A DNA stretch of 64,000 nucleotides from Lumbricus terrestris (taxonomy: Eukaryota; Annelida; Clitellata; Crassiclitellata; Lumbricidae), in the NCBI GenBank assembly GCA_949752735.1, contig OX457041.1, positions 26,710,205-26,774,204 of the forward strand, read 5' to 3'. Of this stretch, positions 10,169-20,900 are shown in pieces. The translations under genes and the position numbers were made by a program. The notes below the pieces were generated by a model. That model was not told where the DNA came from, made no database searches, and saw nothing but the letters and a program-made list of their open reading frames with translations. The first letter of the stretch is position 1, and every line of letters begins with the position of its first letter.

Positions 10169-11336
10169 TGTAACGTCTCCGTTTTTATGCTTATTTTAGC
10201 GGGTAATTGAAAATGTACTGCATTTAAATGATCTGTTCAAAGAGACACCAATTCTTTATAAATGTATGATATAATTGAAACTATTAAATACACAATACAA
10301 TTACGCAATATTCCTATTTACTTATTTGGCGTATCACTAATTATAATTATCTTTTAGCTTATCTGTGCTCCACAGTTGAGATATATGACATGTCGTTTCT
10401 GTAGTGTAAACGGTCTTGAAATAGTTCTGTAGATTCTCTGTTGATTCACTGAATGAAGATAAGCAACCCCGTGCTATATTTGAAGAAATAGTTCTGCTGA
10501 TTCTCCGTAGATTCACTGAATGAAGATAAGCAACCTCGTGCTATATTTGAAGAAATAGTTCTGCTGATTCTCCGTAGATTCACTGAATGAAGATAAGCAA
10601 CCTCGTGCTATATTTGAAGAAGGATAATGAGATACTGTCAAGCTGTGGAATCCAGATCGAATACCAGACAAGACAATATTCAATACTTCCGTAGCATCAA
10701 ATTATCACACTCCAACCAATGAGAATTTCCTTCCCAATTGAAAATGACCTTGAAATGTCAACCAGAGACAACGAGCCCAAAATCGTTTCTCAACACACGA
10801 ATATCGTCTCACCAACCGTCACGATCACAATGTAGACTTCACGGACGTTAGAGTTCGCAACTTCGAATTTCTAAATCGCCTCTACTCTCACACGAATGCC
10901 TCGTACTGTTTTACGACCAGATACGAGCATAATCATCATCCTCACCATTGAATAAACTTCAAATGAATTGCCAGCCACAACTGGACAACCATCTTTCTCA
11001 ATGTTCAAGCAAGGAATCAACCGTTTATGTTGAATTTCAATGACGTGGCTGTTTCCATTCAATTCCCACCGTTACGCTCATTTCGATGCTTTTTATTGGT
11101 TGCGCGTCGATGCAAATGTTTTCACTTACGTAAGCGTCCGTAGTAACCGCTTGACGTCACCATGACTGCCTCGCTCATGTACGCAAGATTCGTGGTCTCC
11201 TAGTTACTAATCCACTAGACGCCAAATTATTAATCTAGATACGCCGACTAAATTATCTAGCTTAACTCCTACTTAGAATTAACATATAATATCAGACAAG
11301 TTAGTTTGATAGATAATAGCGATTTAATACGCTACA
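10169..11336 (-). repeat. LTR (3' LTR in element orientation)
   Basis: This 1168-bp LTR carries three 67-bp tandem units (10418-10618). I saw no difference from the partner LTR at 16165-17332. The adjacent polypurine tract on the minus strand is GAAGGAGGGG (complement of 11341-11350). Confidence 0.95.
10418..10618. repeat. 3 x 67-bp tandem repeat inside LTR
   Basis: Three consecutive units start GAAATAGTTCTG and end TATATTTGAA. Units two and three look identical and unit one differs at a few positions. The same array occurs in the other LTR at 16414-16614, so it predates the insertion. Confidence 0.93.
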
Positions 11337-11340
11337 AATA

Positions 11341-11350
11341 CCCCTCCTTC
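11341..11350 (-). promoter_or_regulatory. polypurine tract of the LTR element
   Basis: Read on the minus strand, GAAGGAGGGG lies 4-5 bases before the 3' LTR, the usual place for plus-strand priming. Confidence 0.7.
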
Positions 11351-11497
11351 AAAAGTCTGTAATCAGGCTTTACAATCTCACCTAATTATCTATCAACTAA
11401 ATTTCTATCAACTTCCTTATTCTATCTTACACAACAATACAACATTACTGAACTTCTTATCTACATTATTATAATACATTACTGATATATTTAAGTA

Positions 11498-12393
11498 CTA
11501 TGTAATTCCTCTACTCAAATAATCAGACATAACATTATTGCTTCCCTTGATATATCGTATCGTAAAGCAATAATTTTGAAGTGCTAGACTCCACCTCATG
11601 ACTCTCGCATTTCTCATTCTCCCTTCTTTCATGTACTGTAGTCCGCAGTGGTCTGTCTCAATCACAAACTGCTTTCCACACAAGTACCTGTCAAACCGAC
11701 TAATTCCCCACATTATCGCTAGACATTCTCTCTCCTCAACTGAATATCTCATCTCTCTTTCCAATAGTTTCCTACTCGCATATGCAATCGGGTGGTTTAT
11801 CCCTTCATACTGCTGTATCAGGACACAACCTATTCCTCTTCCTGATGCATCCGTTTGAATCACGAATTCTTTTTCCAAGTTTGGTAACTTTAATATTGGT
11901 GTCTTAGCAAGTGCTGCTTTCAGCTTGCTAAAACTCTCTTCTAATTCTTCGTTCCAATCAAAATTATTAGCTGCTGACTTCTTTGTCAAATCACTTAATG
12001 GTGCCATCAGTTCAGCACAATGGGGAATAAATTTTCTGTAATAATTTATTGCTCCCAAAAAGCTTCTTATTTGTTTCTTCGTTTTCGGTTGTGGCATCTC
12101 CACAATCTTATCTATCGATTCTCCTTTAGGACTAATGTCGTCGTTGTTTAACGTATGACCCAAGAAATCTATACGTCCATAGCCTAATGAACATTTCTTT
12201 GGTTTCAAAGTCAGGTGAGCATCTCTCACTCTTTGAAAAAACTCTCGTAAAATCTTCATATGTTTAGTCCATCCTTCTGTATGAGCTAGTATGTCATCAA
12301 CATAACTCTCCAGATTCTCGGTTCCATGCAAAATCTTCCTTATCAGTCTGTTATAGCTTGAAGCACTATTTACCAATCCAAATGGTAAACGTC
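11498..12393 (-). pseudogene. Ty3/Gypsy-type RT (C-terminal part) and RNase H
   Basis: The minus-strand frame opens in the middle of RT at LPFGLVNSASSYNRLI, the motif just before the catalytic box. YVDD follows, then FLGHTLNNDDISP and the connection IRSFLGAINYYRKFIPHCAE. RNase H carries FVIQTDASGRGIGCVLIQQ, EERECLAIMWG and IETDHCGLQYM, so its acidic residues are present. The product ends at YLSRGIT. The first half of RT, including the fingers and first catalytic Asp, is missing, and the sequence upstream of LPFGL is non-coding AT-rich DNA. The frame itself has no stops over 292 codons, consistent with youth. Confidence 0.92.
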
Positions 12394-12752
12394 TTTTTAT
12401 TATTCCTTATTATTCAACTTAAAACACTTTATCATTGTACACCTTCTCTCACAAAATAAAACTCATCTACTTAATTTTAATTTCAAATGATGACTCACTC
12501 TCATCTCCTTTCATCGAATTAACTTCGATCAACTTCACTAAAATACTTCTTCTTAACTAGTTTCCTTTTTACTTCATCTCTTAACTAATCATCTACAACC
12601 CTTTATACTACTAAACTATTTGACTCTTCAGTCCACTTAATGAACTATTCTCAAACTACATAACTACTTATTTGAACAATTCAACTCAACTTAAACTTGT
12701 ATTGTATTTTAATTACAACTGTCTTAACTAACTATCCCGTCTATGGATATAC
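12394..12752. other. AT-rich filler at the pol deletion
   Basis: About 360 bp of AT-rich sequence without coding potential lies where the integrase core and the RT N-terminus should be. The internal deletion or replacement maps here and possibly into the end of the upstream frame. Confidence 0.6.
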
Positions 12753-15700
12753 CTACCATCTTTCATCTATGACTTTCTTCCTCTTGCCTTGACCACTCAT
12801 TTGGTCCACACTTGAGTTTAATGTACTACCTTTATATAAGTTCAATGTTTTACCATTTCTCATTTCTGATTCCCTAAGATTATTCTCTTCCCAACTGTAT
12901 TCACTTAAATCCTCATAGGACTTCCATCTTACTTCTTCTAATGACTCGGTCTCTCTATCATAGTCATTACCATTCTTTCCTCTATTTATCAAATCTTTAG
13001 GATATGACCTCTTCTTGTCATTCCATGTTCTTCCTCTCCATCTATTCTCATCATAATATCCTCCACGTGTTTCTCTCTGTCTACTCACAGATACTTTACC
13101 ATATGTCCTTCTACAGTATGGTTTATTTCCACAATACCTTCCCATAGTTTCAACACTATCACTATTTTCTCTGCATCTCCAATTTGATTTATTAGACCTA
13201 CCACTGTCTAATCCACTGTTCCTGTTGAACTCTCTAGACTTTTGTCTACAATTTCTCCTATTATCACTATTCACATGTCTCTCGTTCCAACTTACACCTC
13301 TCCTATTCACTTCTTTATCATATGTATCTCTTCCATACATCCATCCATCTTGTCTCTTAGATTGGATCTCATTTCTCCTGTAATTATTCACATTATTCCT
13401 CCAATCCACTTGCTGTCTTCTACATCTCTTCTTATTCTCATTAACGTCACCTGATTCACATTTACCACCTGTGATCATATATCTATCTGGCGTCTCTATT
13501 AACTTCAATGGTTCACCTTTGTAACGCCTTCTCACTTTTGGCCTATCCAACAAGCCATTCTCCTTTACTTCGAGAACCTCGTCCGTTCTCTTCCCATCAC
13601 CGTTCCATTCAGATGCTTTATCCCAGCAACTCTTCAATGTCTCATCTGTCTTCTGTAATTCCTTTATTTCTTTTGTGGTTATATTTAAATCGGGCATCTC
13701 GGTGACCTTGAGTGGTTTATATTTCACCACTTTCTTAGACTCAGCTCTCGTTTCTATCGCTGCTGTCGTTTGATGTGTGTCACTGTTCATGACGTCATCA
13801 CTTACAACTTTCTCTATTACATCATCATACTCCGTGCTCATCTCATCACTCTCGAATCTTACTTTCTTCTTGGCATCTTGCCAACGTGAATTAGCATTCA
13901 CAATTCCCTTGAGTATTCCTTTATACTCAACTTTTTCTTGTTTCTCACTCATAATCGTCCCATCCACTTTCTCTCCTTTGTCACAATTAATCACATTTTC
14001 ATCCGTGTTCTCATTCGTTACGGTATATTTCAACCCTCTCACGCGTCCAATAATTATCGGCTTTACTGGTTCATCCATAACCATTGCCTCAACTTCACCA
14101 GTAAAATACTCGCTCTCAATGTTTACATTGGCTGTAGGAAAACACCTTAAGCTCCCATCAACTAGGATGCAGTGCGTTTCCTTCCCAGTCAAATCACTAT
14201 CCTTGATTAGCGATCTCCTCACGATACATGTACTCGCTCCAGAATCGTAAAGACAATTGGCGTCTACGCCATTGACCTTCGCTTGACATTCGTCTATACT
14301 TTCAATGTCAATGCAACCATCTTTCCGTTCCGTAACTACCGTACTTGCTGCCATATGTTTCGGTACTTCTTCTTTACCTTTCCTATCCTGGCGTTCTACT
14401 GTTCTGTCAATTTCATTCGATTTCGTATTTTCATTCGCCTGTACAGCTCTGTACGCCCTATTCTCGTAAATCTGTACTGCTGCAGCTGTGTGTTTAACAA
14501 ACCCTTTGGCTTTATGCACACAATCAAATGCTTTATGACCTACCTTACCGCATGCAAAACAAGTTATCTTGTGTTCCGCTGCCTGCTCTCTATCTCTACT
14601 ATATCCTCTATTCACATTTCCACTGTGATTTGTCTCTTTGTTCTGTCGCGTTTCGACTCTTCCTCTATTTACATTTCCTTGGAATTTCTCTCTCGATTTC
14701 TCTTCAAATGACTTTCCATTACCTCGGTCATTATTGAATCTCCCTTGAGGTTTTACAGAATTCTCTGCATATCTGTACCCATGAGCTTCGATGTAAGATT
14801 CTGCACATGTCAATGTGTCCTTTAAGCTCATTTTTCCTTTCTCTTTAATGAACATTCTCAACTCATTACTACAAGTGAGGAAAAATTGATCTTTTAGCAG
14901 TAGATCCTCGATTCCTTCGTAGGTCTGCTCAAATCCAGCTTGTAGCAACCATTGCTGCAAATATCGTTGTAATCTGTAAATGAAATTTGAAGGAGTTTCT
15001 CCTTGTTCCATCTTGCTAGTCTTAAACTTGTTACGATACCCTCCTTCTGTTAATTGGAATCTTTTCAGGAGATGCTTCTTTAAACAATCGTAGTCTTGTG
15101 TTTCTTCAGCTGACAAACGCTGGTACACTTCTAATGCTTTCGACTCTAGATGTCGCGCTAGCATCAGCGACCATACATCTCTCGGTATCTCATACGTCGT
15201 ACACGTACGCTCAAATCTAAGAAGATACGCATCAAGACAGTCCTTTGCCTCGTTAAATATTGGGAATTTAATATTCTTCATTCCCTTATGACTTTGGTTT
15301 CCTTGGTGGTTGTCACCCATCGTCATATAAGAATCTCCATCATCTCTGTTTCGTCCATCTCTCGATTCTATTTCTCTCATTCTCGCTTGAATCTCGAGTC
15401 TCTTATGCTCTAAAGCTTCATTCGCTTCTCTTGCAAGCCTCGCCTCAGTTGCTTCTCTTTCAAGTCTAACGTCATTTGCTTCTCGCGTAAGCCTGGCTTC
15501 ATTCATCTCTGCTTCACGTACAAGCCTAGCATTATCTGCTTCGCGTATAAGTCTCGCGTCAGCCATCCTCGCCATTTCTATTTCGTTTTCTCTTGCTGCT
15601 TTTGCCTCAGCAATTTTAGCCGCCTCACGCGCTAGCTCCAATTCATTCTCTCTGGCTGCTTTGGCTTCTGCAGCTGCACGTAGCTCACTTTCCTTTTTCT

Positions 15701-15830
15701 CTTCTCGTTCATCCGCCCTCTGCTGTCTGAATTCGTTCTGTCTGTCTCTGACAAACGCCTTCAGCTCTTCACCTTCCAATGAGAATGAACGTCCCATATC
15801 CAACCACTGTTGCCAGTCTGTGATTGACAT
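12753..15830 (-). CDS. gag-protease polyprotein of LTR element with integrase-like stub
   Basis: The frame is 1025 codons. Residues 1-165 form a charged coiled coil with repeated EARLAREAN-type units. About 190-370 is a SCAN-like gag domain (ESKALEVYQRLSAEETQDYD, then LLKRFQLTEGGYRNKFK). About 422-435 is the zinc knuckle CFACGKVGHKAFDC. About 525-535 is the aspartic protease site LYDSGAST. At about 710-745 the segment MPDLNITTKEIKELQKTDET resembles the lead-in to an integrase zinc-binding domain, and KVRRRYKGEPLKL (about 760) resembles an integrase C-terminal module. The HHCC and DDE core expected between them is absent. Residues 790-990 are an unusual Arg/Asn-rich tail. The start is the first ATG; the frame is closed just upstream. 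The integrase readings are inference. Confidence 0.85.
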   Translation of the reverse strand: MSITDWQQWLDMGRSFSLEGEELKAFVRDRQNEFRQQRADEREEKKESELRAAAEAKAARENELELAREAAKIAEAKAARENEIEMARMADARLIREADNARLVREAEMNEARLTREANDVRLEREATEARLAREANEALEHKRLEIQARMREIESRDGRNRDDGDSYMTMGDNHQGNQSHKGMKNIKFPIFNEAKDCLDAYLLRFERTCTTYEIPRDVWSLMLARHLESKALEVYQRLSAEETQDYDCLKKHLLKRFQLTEGGYRNKFKTSKMEQGETPSNFIYRLQRYLQQWLLQAGFEQTYEGIEDLLLKDQFFLTCSNELRMFIKEKGKMSLKDTLTCAESYIEAHGYRYAENSVKPQGRFNNDRGNGKSFEEKSREKFQGNVNRGRVETRQNKETNHSGNVNRGYSRDREQAAEHKITCFACGKVGHKAFDCVHKAKGFVKHTAAAVQIYENRAYRAVQANENTKSNEIDRTVERQDRKGKEEVPKHMAASTVVTERKDGCIDIESIDECQAKVNGVDANCLYDSGASTCIVRRSLIKDSDLTGKETHCILVDGSLRCFPTANVNIESEYFTGEVEAMVMDEPVKPIIIGRVRGLKYTVTNENTDENVINCDKGEKVDGTIMSEKQEKVEYKGILKGIVNANSRWQDAKKKVRFESDEMSTEYDDVIEKVVSDDVMNSDTHQTTAAIETRAESKKVVKYKPLKVTEMPDLNITTKEIKELQKTDETLKSCWDKASEWNGDGKRTDEVLEVKENGLLDRPKVRRRYKGEPLKLIETPDRYMITGGKCESGDVNENKKRCRRQQVDWRNNVNNYRRNEIQSKRQDGWMYGRDTYDKEVNRRGVSWNERHVNSDNRRNCRQKSREFNRNSGLDSGRSNKSNWRCRENSDSVETMGRYCGNKPYCRRTYGKVSVSRQRETRGGYYDENRWRGRTWNDKKRSYPKDLINRGKNGNDYDRETESLEEVRWKSYEDLSEYSWEENNLRESEMRNGKTLNLYKGSTLNSSVDQMSGQGKRKKVIDERW

Positions 15831-16141
15831 TCTTACTTACTCACTTTTGGTTAAGTAGTAATAAATTTAACGCTAAACTATGCGCTATACAATTTCACAC
15901 TCCCTTATAATAATTATTAAAATTATTAAGCGTCACACTAGTGTTCCCTCTTAACGTGATACAATCTCTGGTATATGTTAAGCAATAAGGATTATCGCAC
16001 CGACTCTAATGCTTAAAATCTATACATGCGCGTTGCGCTATGCTTAACAATTTCCAAATAGATCGTCATTTTAATTAGCTTTGTCTCTTCAATATAAATG
16101 TCAGTAAAGTTCAATCTAATCAACAATAATATTGTCAATTT

Positions 16142-16162
16142 TATCCCGACGCGAGCATCCCA
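16142..16162 (-). other. candidate primer-binding site
   Basis: Two bases inside the 5' LTR, the minus strand reads TGGGATGCTCGCGTCGGGAT. It begins with the TGG expected to pair with a tRNA CCA end. I could not identify the matching tRNA. Confidence 0.45.
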
Positions 16163-16164
16163 TT

Positions 16165-17332
16165 TGTAACGTCTCCGTTTTTATGCTTATTTTAGCGGGT
16201 AATTGAAAATGTACTGCATTTAAATGATCTGTTCAAAGAGACACCAATTCTTTATAAATGTATGATATAATTGAAACTATTAAATACACAATACAATTAC
16301 GCAATATTCCTATTTACTTATTTGGCGTATCACTAATTATAATTATCTTTTAGCTTATCTGTGCTCCACAGTTGAGATATATGACATGTCGTTTCTGTAG
16401 TGTAAACGGTCTTGAAATAGTTCTGTAGATTCTCTGTTGATTCACTGAATGAAGATAAGCAACCCCGTGCTATATTTGAAGAAATAGTTCTGCTGATTCT
16501 CCGTAGATTCACTGAATGAAGATAAGCAACCTCGTGCTATATTTGAAGAAATAGTTCTGCTGATTCTCCGTAGATTCACTGAATGAAGATAAGCAACCTC
16601 GTGCTATATTTGAAGAAGGATAATGAGATACTGTCAAGCTGTGGAATCCAGATCGAATACCAGACAAGACAATATTCAATACTTCCGTAGCATCAAATTA
16701 TCACACTCCAACCAATGAGAATTTCCTTCCCAATTGAAAATGACCTTGAAATGTCAACCAGAGACAACGAGCCCAAAATCGTTTCTCAACACACGAATAT
16801 CGTCTCACCAACCGTCACGATCACAATGTAGACTTCACGGACGTTAGAGTTCGCAACTTCGAATTTCTAAATCGCCTCTACTCTCACACGAATGCCTCGT
16901 ACTGTTTTACGACCAGATACGAGCATAATCATCATCCTCACCATTGAATAAACTTCAAATGAATTGCCAGCCACAACTGGACAACCATCTTTCTCAATGT
17001 TCAAGCAAGGAATCAACCGTTTATGTTGAATTTCAATGACGTGGCTGTTTCCATTCAATTCCCACCGTTACGCTCATTTCGATGCTTTTTATTGGTTGCG
17101 CGTCGATGCAAATGTTTTCACTTACGTAAGCGTCCGTAGTAACCGCTTGACGTCACCATGACTGCCTCGCTCATGTACGCAAGATTCGTGGTCTCCTAGT
17201 TACTAATCCACTAGACGCCAAATTATTAATCTAGATACGCCGACTAAATTATCTAGCTTAACTCCTACTTAGAATTAACATATAATATCAGACAAGTTAG
17301 TTTGATAGATAATAGCGATTTAATACGCTACA
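16165..17332 (-). repeat. LTR (5' LTR in element orientation)
   Basis: This copy should drive minus-strand transcription. It lies 482 bp from the UBE2R start codon, in divergent orientation. It contains the same 67-bp triplication as its partner (16414-16614). Confidence 0.95.
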
Positions 17333-17659
17333 CTAAGGTTGGCCTATTAGTGGCTGCGCTTCTTCCTAGAGTCCACAATGTCATGTCGTGCACCTAGGCC
17401 TACGTCTGCGCTGTAGGCCGTACTACATCGACGAATCTTTCAATGTATTTTGCTTTAGGAATCAGATTTGAGACAATAAGGACTCTTATACGTGCAGATA
17501 TCCGCCAATCGACTTCAGGGATTCGATATATTTAGATTAGATAGTTTTAGTAGTAGATCATTTTAAATTATCACCGATTTTTATTAAATGCCACAAAATT
17601 TGTTGAAGAGTGCTGTGCACAAAAACATTTCCTTACTTGCTTAAAAAGATAGGTTATTG

Positions 17660-17700
17660 TGACCTATTTTCGGGTCAGGTCAAGACATCACGAAAGGTCA
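17660..17700. promoter_or_regulatory. cluster of AGGTCA-like half-sites upstream of UBE2R
   Basis: TGACCT (17660-17665), GGGTCA (17672-17677), AGGTCA (17677-17682) and AGGTCA (17695-17700) lie in 41 bp, about 115-155 bp before the start codon. Such hexamers are nuclear-receptor half-sites; binding is not shown and chance is possible. Confidence 0.25.
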
Positions 17701-17814
17701 GGGATCTTTAAACCATAAGAACGACTGGCATTTATTTAGGCGATTTTCAGCGAAATTTGATAACAAATCGGTTTTAAGAATAACTAGGATCTCGAAGATT
17801 TATTTTGAAAAGGC

Positions 17815-17988
17815 ATGGCTACTCCAGCTCTAAGCGCGGTGCGGTCTTTACAGCAAGAAATGAAGAAAATCCAGGAAGAACCCGTCGAAGGGTTTACGGT
17901 TCGACTGCCTGACGACTCAGATATTTTTCTTTGGGAGGTGGCGATTTTTGGACCCCCAGAAACTCTGTATCAGGGCGGTTATTTCAAG
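17815..17988 (+). CDS. UBE2R2: UBE2R exon 1
   Basis: Encodes residues 1-58, including [18 protein letters not shown] and [19 protein letters not shown]; the latter is the highly conserved E2 strand region. Donor AAG|gtaggc; ends in phase 0. Confidence 0.95.
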
Positions 17989-20900
17989 GTAGGCCTACTT
18001 CCTTTACGTCTGAACAAGTTGGAAATTGCGAAGTTTAGTCTTGCCTAATTACGAAAAGCGAAAGTGTGGCCACATTGTTTGTTGATTAAGGCGGAACAAA
18101 AGAATTTCGTAATACGCAGTTTCTTGTGCGCTATTTGTGCTGCGACGTAAATGAATGAGAAAAATGGTTTATAATTTTATCACGTTTCAGTAGTCGATGT
18201 TCGTATTCTATTCCACAGCTATGTGAAACGGTTTCCAAGTAAAGTACTTGACAGTAATTGTGCCACCATTCATTAATATTTTATGGACTGACAGGTGTAA
18301 TGTTCAATGTAAAAATTGCAATGTTTTTCTTTCTTTATATGCCATTACTTGGGGTGAGAGGCTGGCTCAAGATTGTAATTAGAGCACTATGGAAGTATGT
18401 GAGTGTAAAGGAATATGACGTCTAATGTAGAATTGTGTATAAATTGGATTTTATTGACTAAGCCACCATTAGAAAAGTGATACAAGTTTCTATAAACAGT
18501 AGACTAAGAGAAGGCTACATAAACAATGTCTGCTGGAACACAGAATTTTGTCTTCTGTCTGCCTGATATTTATTTTGTTTCTCGAGTGAATAACAACCCT
18601 GCCTGCAGAAGCACTTCAAGCAAAGATATTAGAGTAGACTATAAGGTCTTTGCTTCAAGCCTGTGTTGCATTCTGAGGCAGTTGTATTTAGTCGATAATT
18701 TATTGAAGGAATACAGTTAATTCTATTTTTCTTCAGTTGTTATGAGATGTGGCAGTGATAAAATATTTATGTGAGATGTAAAAATTGACTAAATCCTTAA
18801 ATTAAAGGTTAAGTGTAATGAGCTTTCCTGCTCTAATTTACATCACTGCATGCAGTGTCTTTCTATATTTCCTCTTGCCACTTTGGCAGGGATTATTAAT
18901 ACTACCATAGTGCAAACATGTGCGGCTAAAATTATCAAGTAATGATCAACACAGATGATTGAAACGTTCCGAGATGTGTCTCATGTTCCGAGATGAGGTA
19001 GTTCAACATTTATTTTTCCAGGATATTTAACCTCATATATAAACATTTAAGAATTTTGCCGGTTAGCTTCCTTCAAAATATATTGATTAGCGTTTCAATC
19101 CAAATTAACTTAGTAGGCAGATGTTATTTTTTAACCCATGACAGTGTGATTGGTGATTGTGTTCTTGATCAGAATGAACATAGGTACCTGAGCAGTTAAT
19201 AGTACTTTGACACTTCTATTACCTTGTGCATTGTGATCATGTTCCTGGATGAGGTCTCGTTTAAGTTCAGCTGCACTGTGTTTTTCTCACAACCTGCATT
19301 TGCCATCTTGTTCCAGATGGCCTCCTGTGTTTTGGGGCATATTTTACAACGTTTACTTTATATTTAATTAGTTTTTTTACAATGAATAGCTATGATTTTT
19401 TCCACTATTCAAATTAACATAAGAAATTTATAATCATATTTTATAACATTGAAACCAAATTAGCCATTTTGTTTCTTAAATAAACGTTCAGTTCAGCTGT
19501 AGCTGAAAACGATTCTCAGAACCTTAACACACCCCATTATCATGTCATATGCTTTCAAATTTCTTGCGGCTTGTGAGATCTGCACTAGGTCCTTTTGTCA
19601 TGGAAGTGAGCACCAAGAGTGACACGATTTATTGCTTGCAGTACCCTCATGCACTTCCTCAACGAGGAAGTGCTGGAAAGGATTGGAGAGGAAAGAGCAA
19701 TGATAAAAACAATCAGAGAAAGACAAAAGAAATGGACAAGGCATACGCTAAGAGGAGACAACCTGGTAAAGAGGTGATAGAAGGAAAAATGGAGGGGAAA
19801 AGAACAAGAGGAAGACCACGACAGATGATGTTGGACATGATGATTACGAGGATTGGATACCAAAGACTAAAGGAGAAGACCCAGCGGAGGGAAGAGTGGC
19901 AATATTGGACAGCCGAACCTGCCTAAGGGGAGAGAACCAGAAGAAGAGAGTACCCTTATGAGTCTCCGTGCCAGCAATTTAAAACTTCAAACCCCACCTA
20001 CCAAAATTTCTACAGTTGTCCAATGGTTCTGGTAAGAATTTCTGGATTTTATGCTTGGTGCTATAAAATCATTGGGTTAGATTAGAATCTTGATGTACCT
20101 AATTTTTAATCCGGCCTGAGGACTTCTGAAGTGCAAGTTTAAAGGTTATTGCAAAGCAGCAGTAGACTGGTGCTGTACCAGTTTTCCTAATGGTCTTACA
20201 TATGTTTGTAGAGACATTTTTGATAATTTTTTCATGATCTAGCCCATCAGCTGATGTTTCTCACATGACTTGCAAAATTAATTTAACCTATTACGTAGCA
20301 TAATTGTACCTCCAAATTTCTAAAGCGCCACTAGCTCAGTTTTAGTGTTATGATGAAGGCTGTTCCAGGTCAAAGGACTGTTGAAAAGACAAATTTTCTG
20401 TGCTGGATTATTGAGTAATGAACCAGGGCTGGTGTCAAACAAAAGGACTTTCGGCCACGAATAGACGAGGCAGAGACATACGATTGGCCAAATTAAGATG
20501 GGGCAATTCTCACCAGCAGGTTTTCATGAAAGTTCAAATTTTTATTTGTATGTGTTGAGATGTGGACAACTAGTGCAAAGTTTCATGCATGTAGGTAGAC
20601 AATTTTTATCATTTTGTCTCATCTCTGGAACTGGTATGACTTTGACTAGCTTTGATTATCTTCTTTCTGTCCATAAATTATATAAGGAAATGAGTAGGCT
20701 AACGAAGGAAACCAGATAACAAGCCCTTTGTTCTGGACAATGTCATAATGATGGTTATTAAAATTGTGCTGTTGTTGTTATGTTTTGTGTAGGCGTTAAT
20801 GAAGTTTCCGCCAGATTATCCATACTCTCCGCCAAGTGTGAAGTTTCTAACAAAGATGTGGCATCCAAATATCTACGAGGTTAGCCTAATGACGAGCAAT

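Larger units (their letters stand above)
10164..17337 (-). mobile_element. Gmr1/Gypsy-like LTR retrotransposon, internally deleted
   Basis: Two LTRs of 1168 bp (10169-11336 and 16165-17332) begin TGTAAC and end GCTACA on the + strand. They are bounded by exact 5-bp duplications of ctaag (10164-10168, 17333-17337). The coding strand is minus: gag with zinc knuckle, protease, an integrase-like stub, then a partial RT and RNase H next to the left LTR. There is no integrase downstream of RNase H, only about 160 bp. The SCAN-like gag and an integrase-like segment upstream of RT suggest the Gmr1 group of Gypsy elements, in which integrase precedes RT; that assignment is inferred. The LTRs look the same throughout by eye, so insertion is recent although the element cannot be autonomous. 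Confidence 0.93.

Noticed and set aside
13242..15858. Several + strand frames of 65-157 codons
   Set aside because: Antisense shadows of the gag-protease frame on the minus strand.
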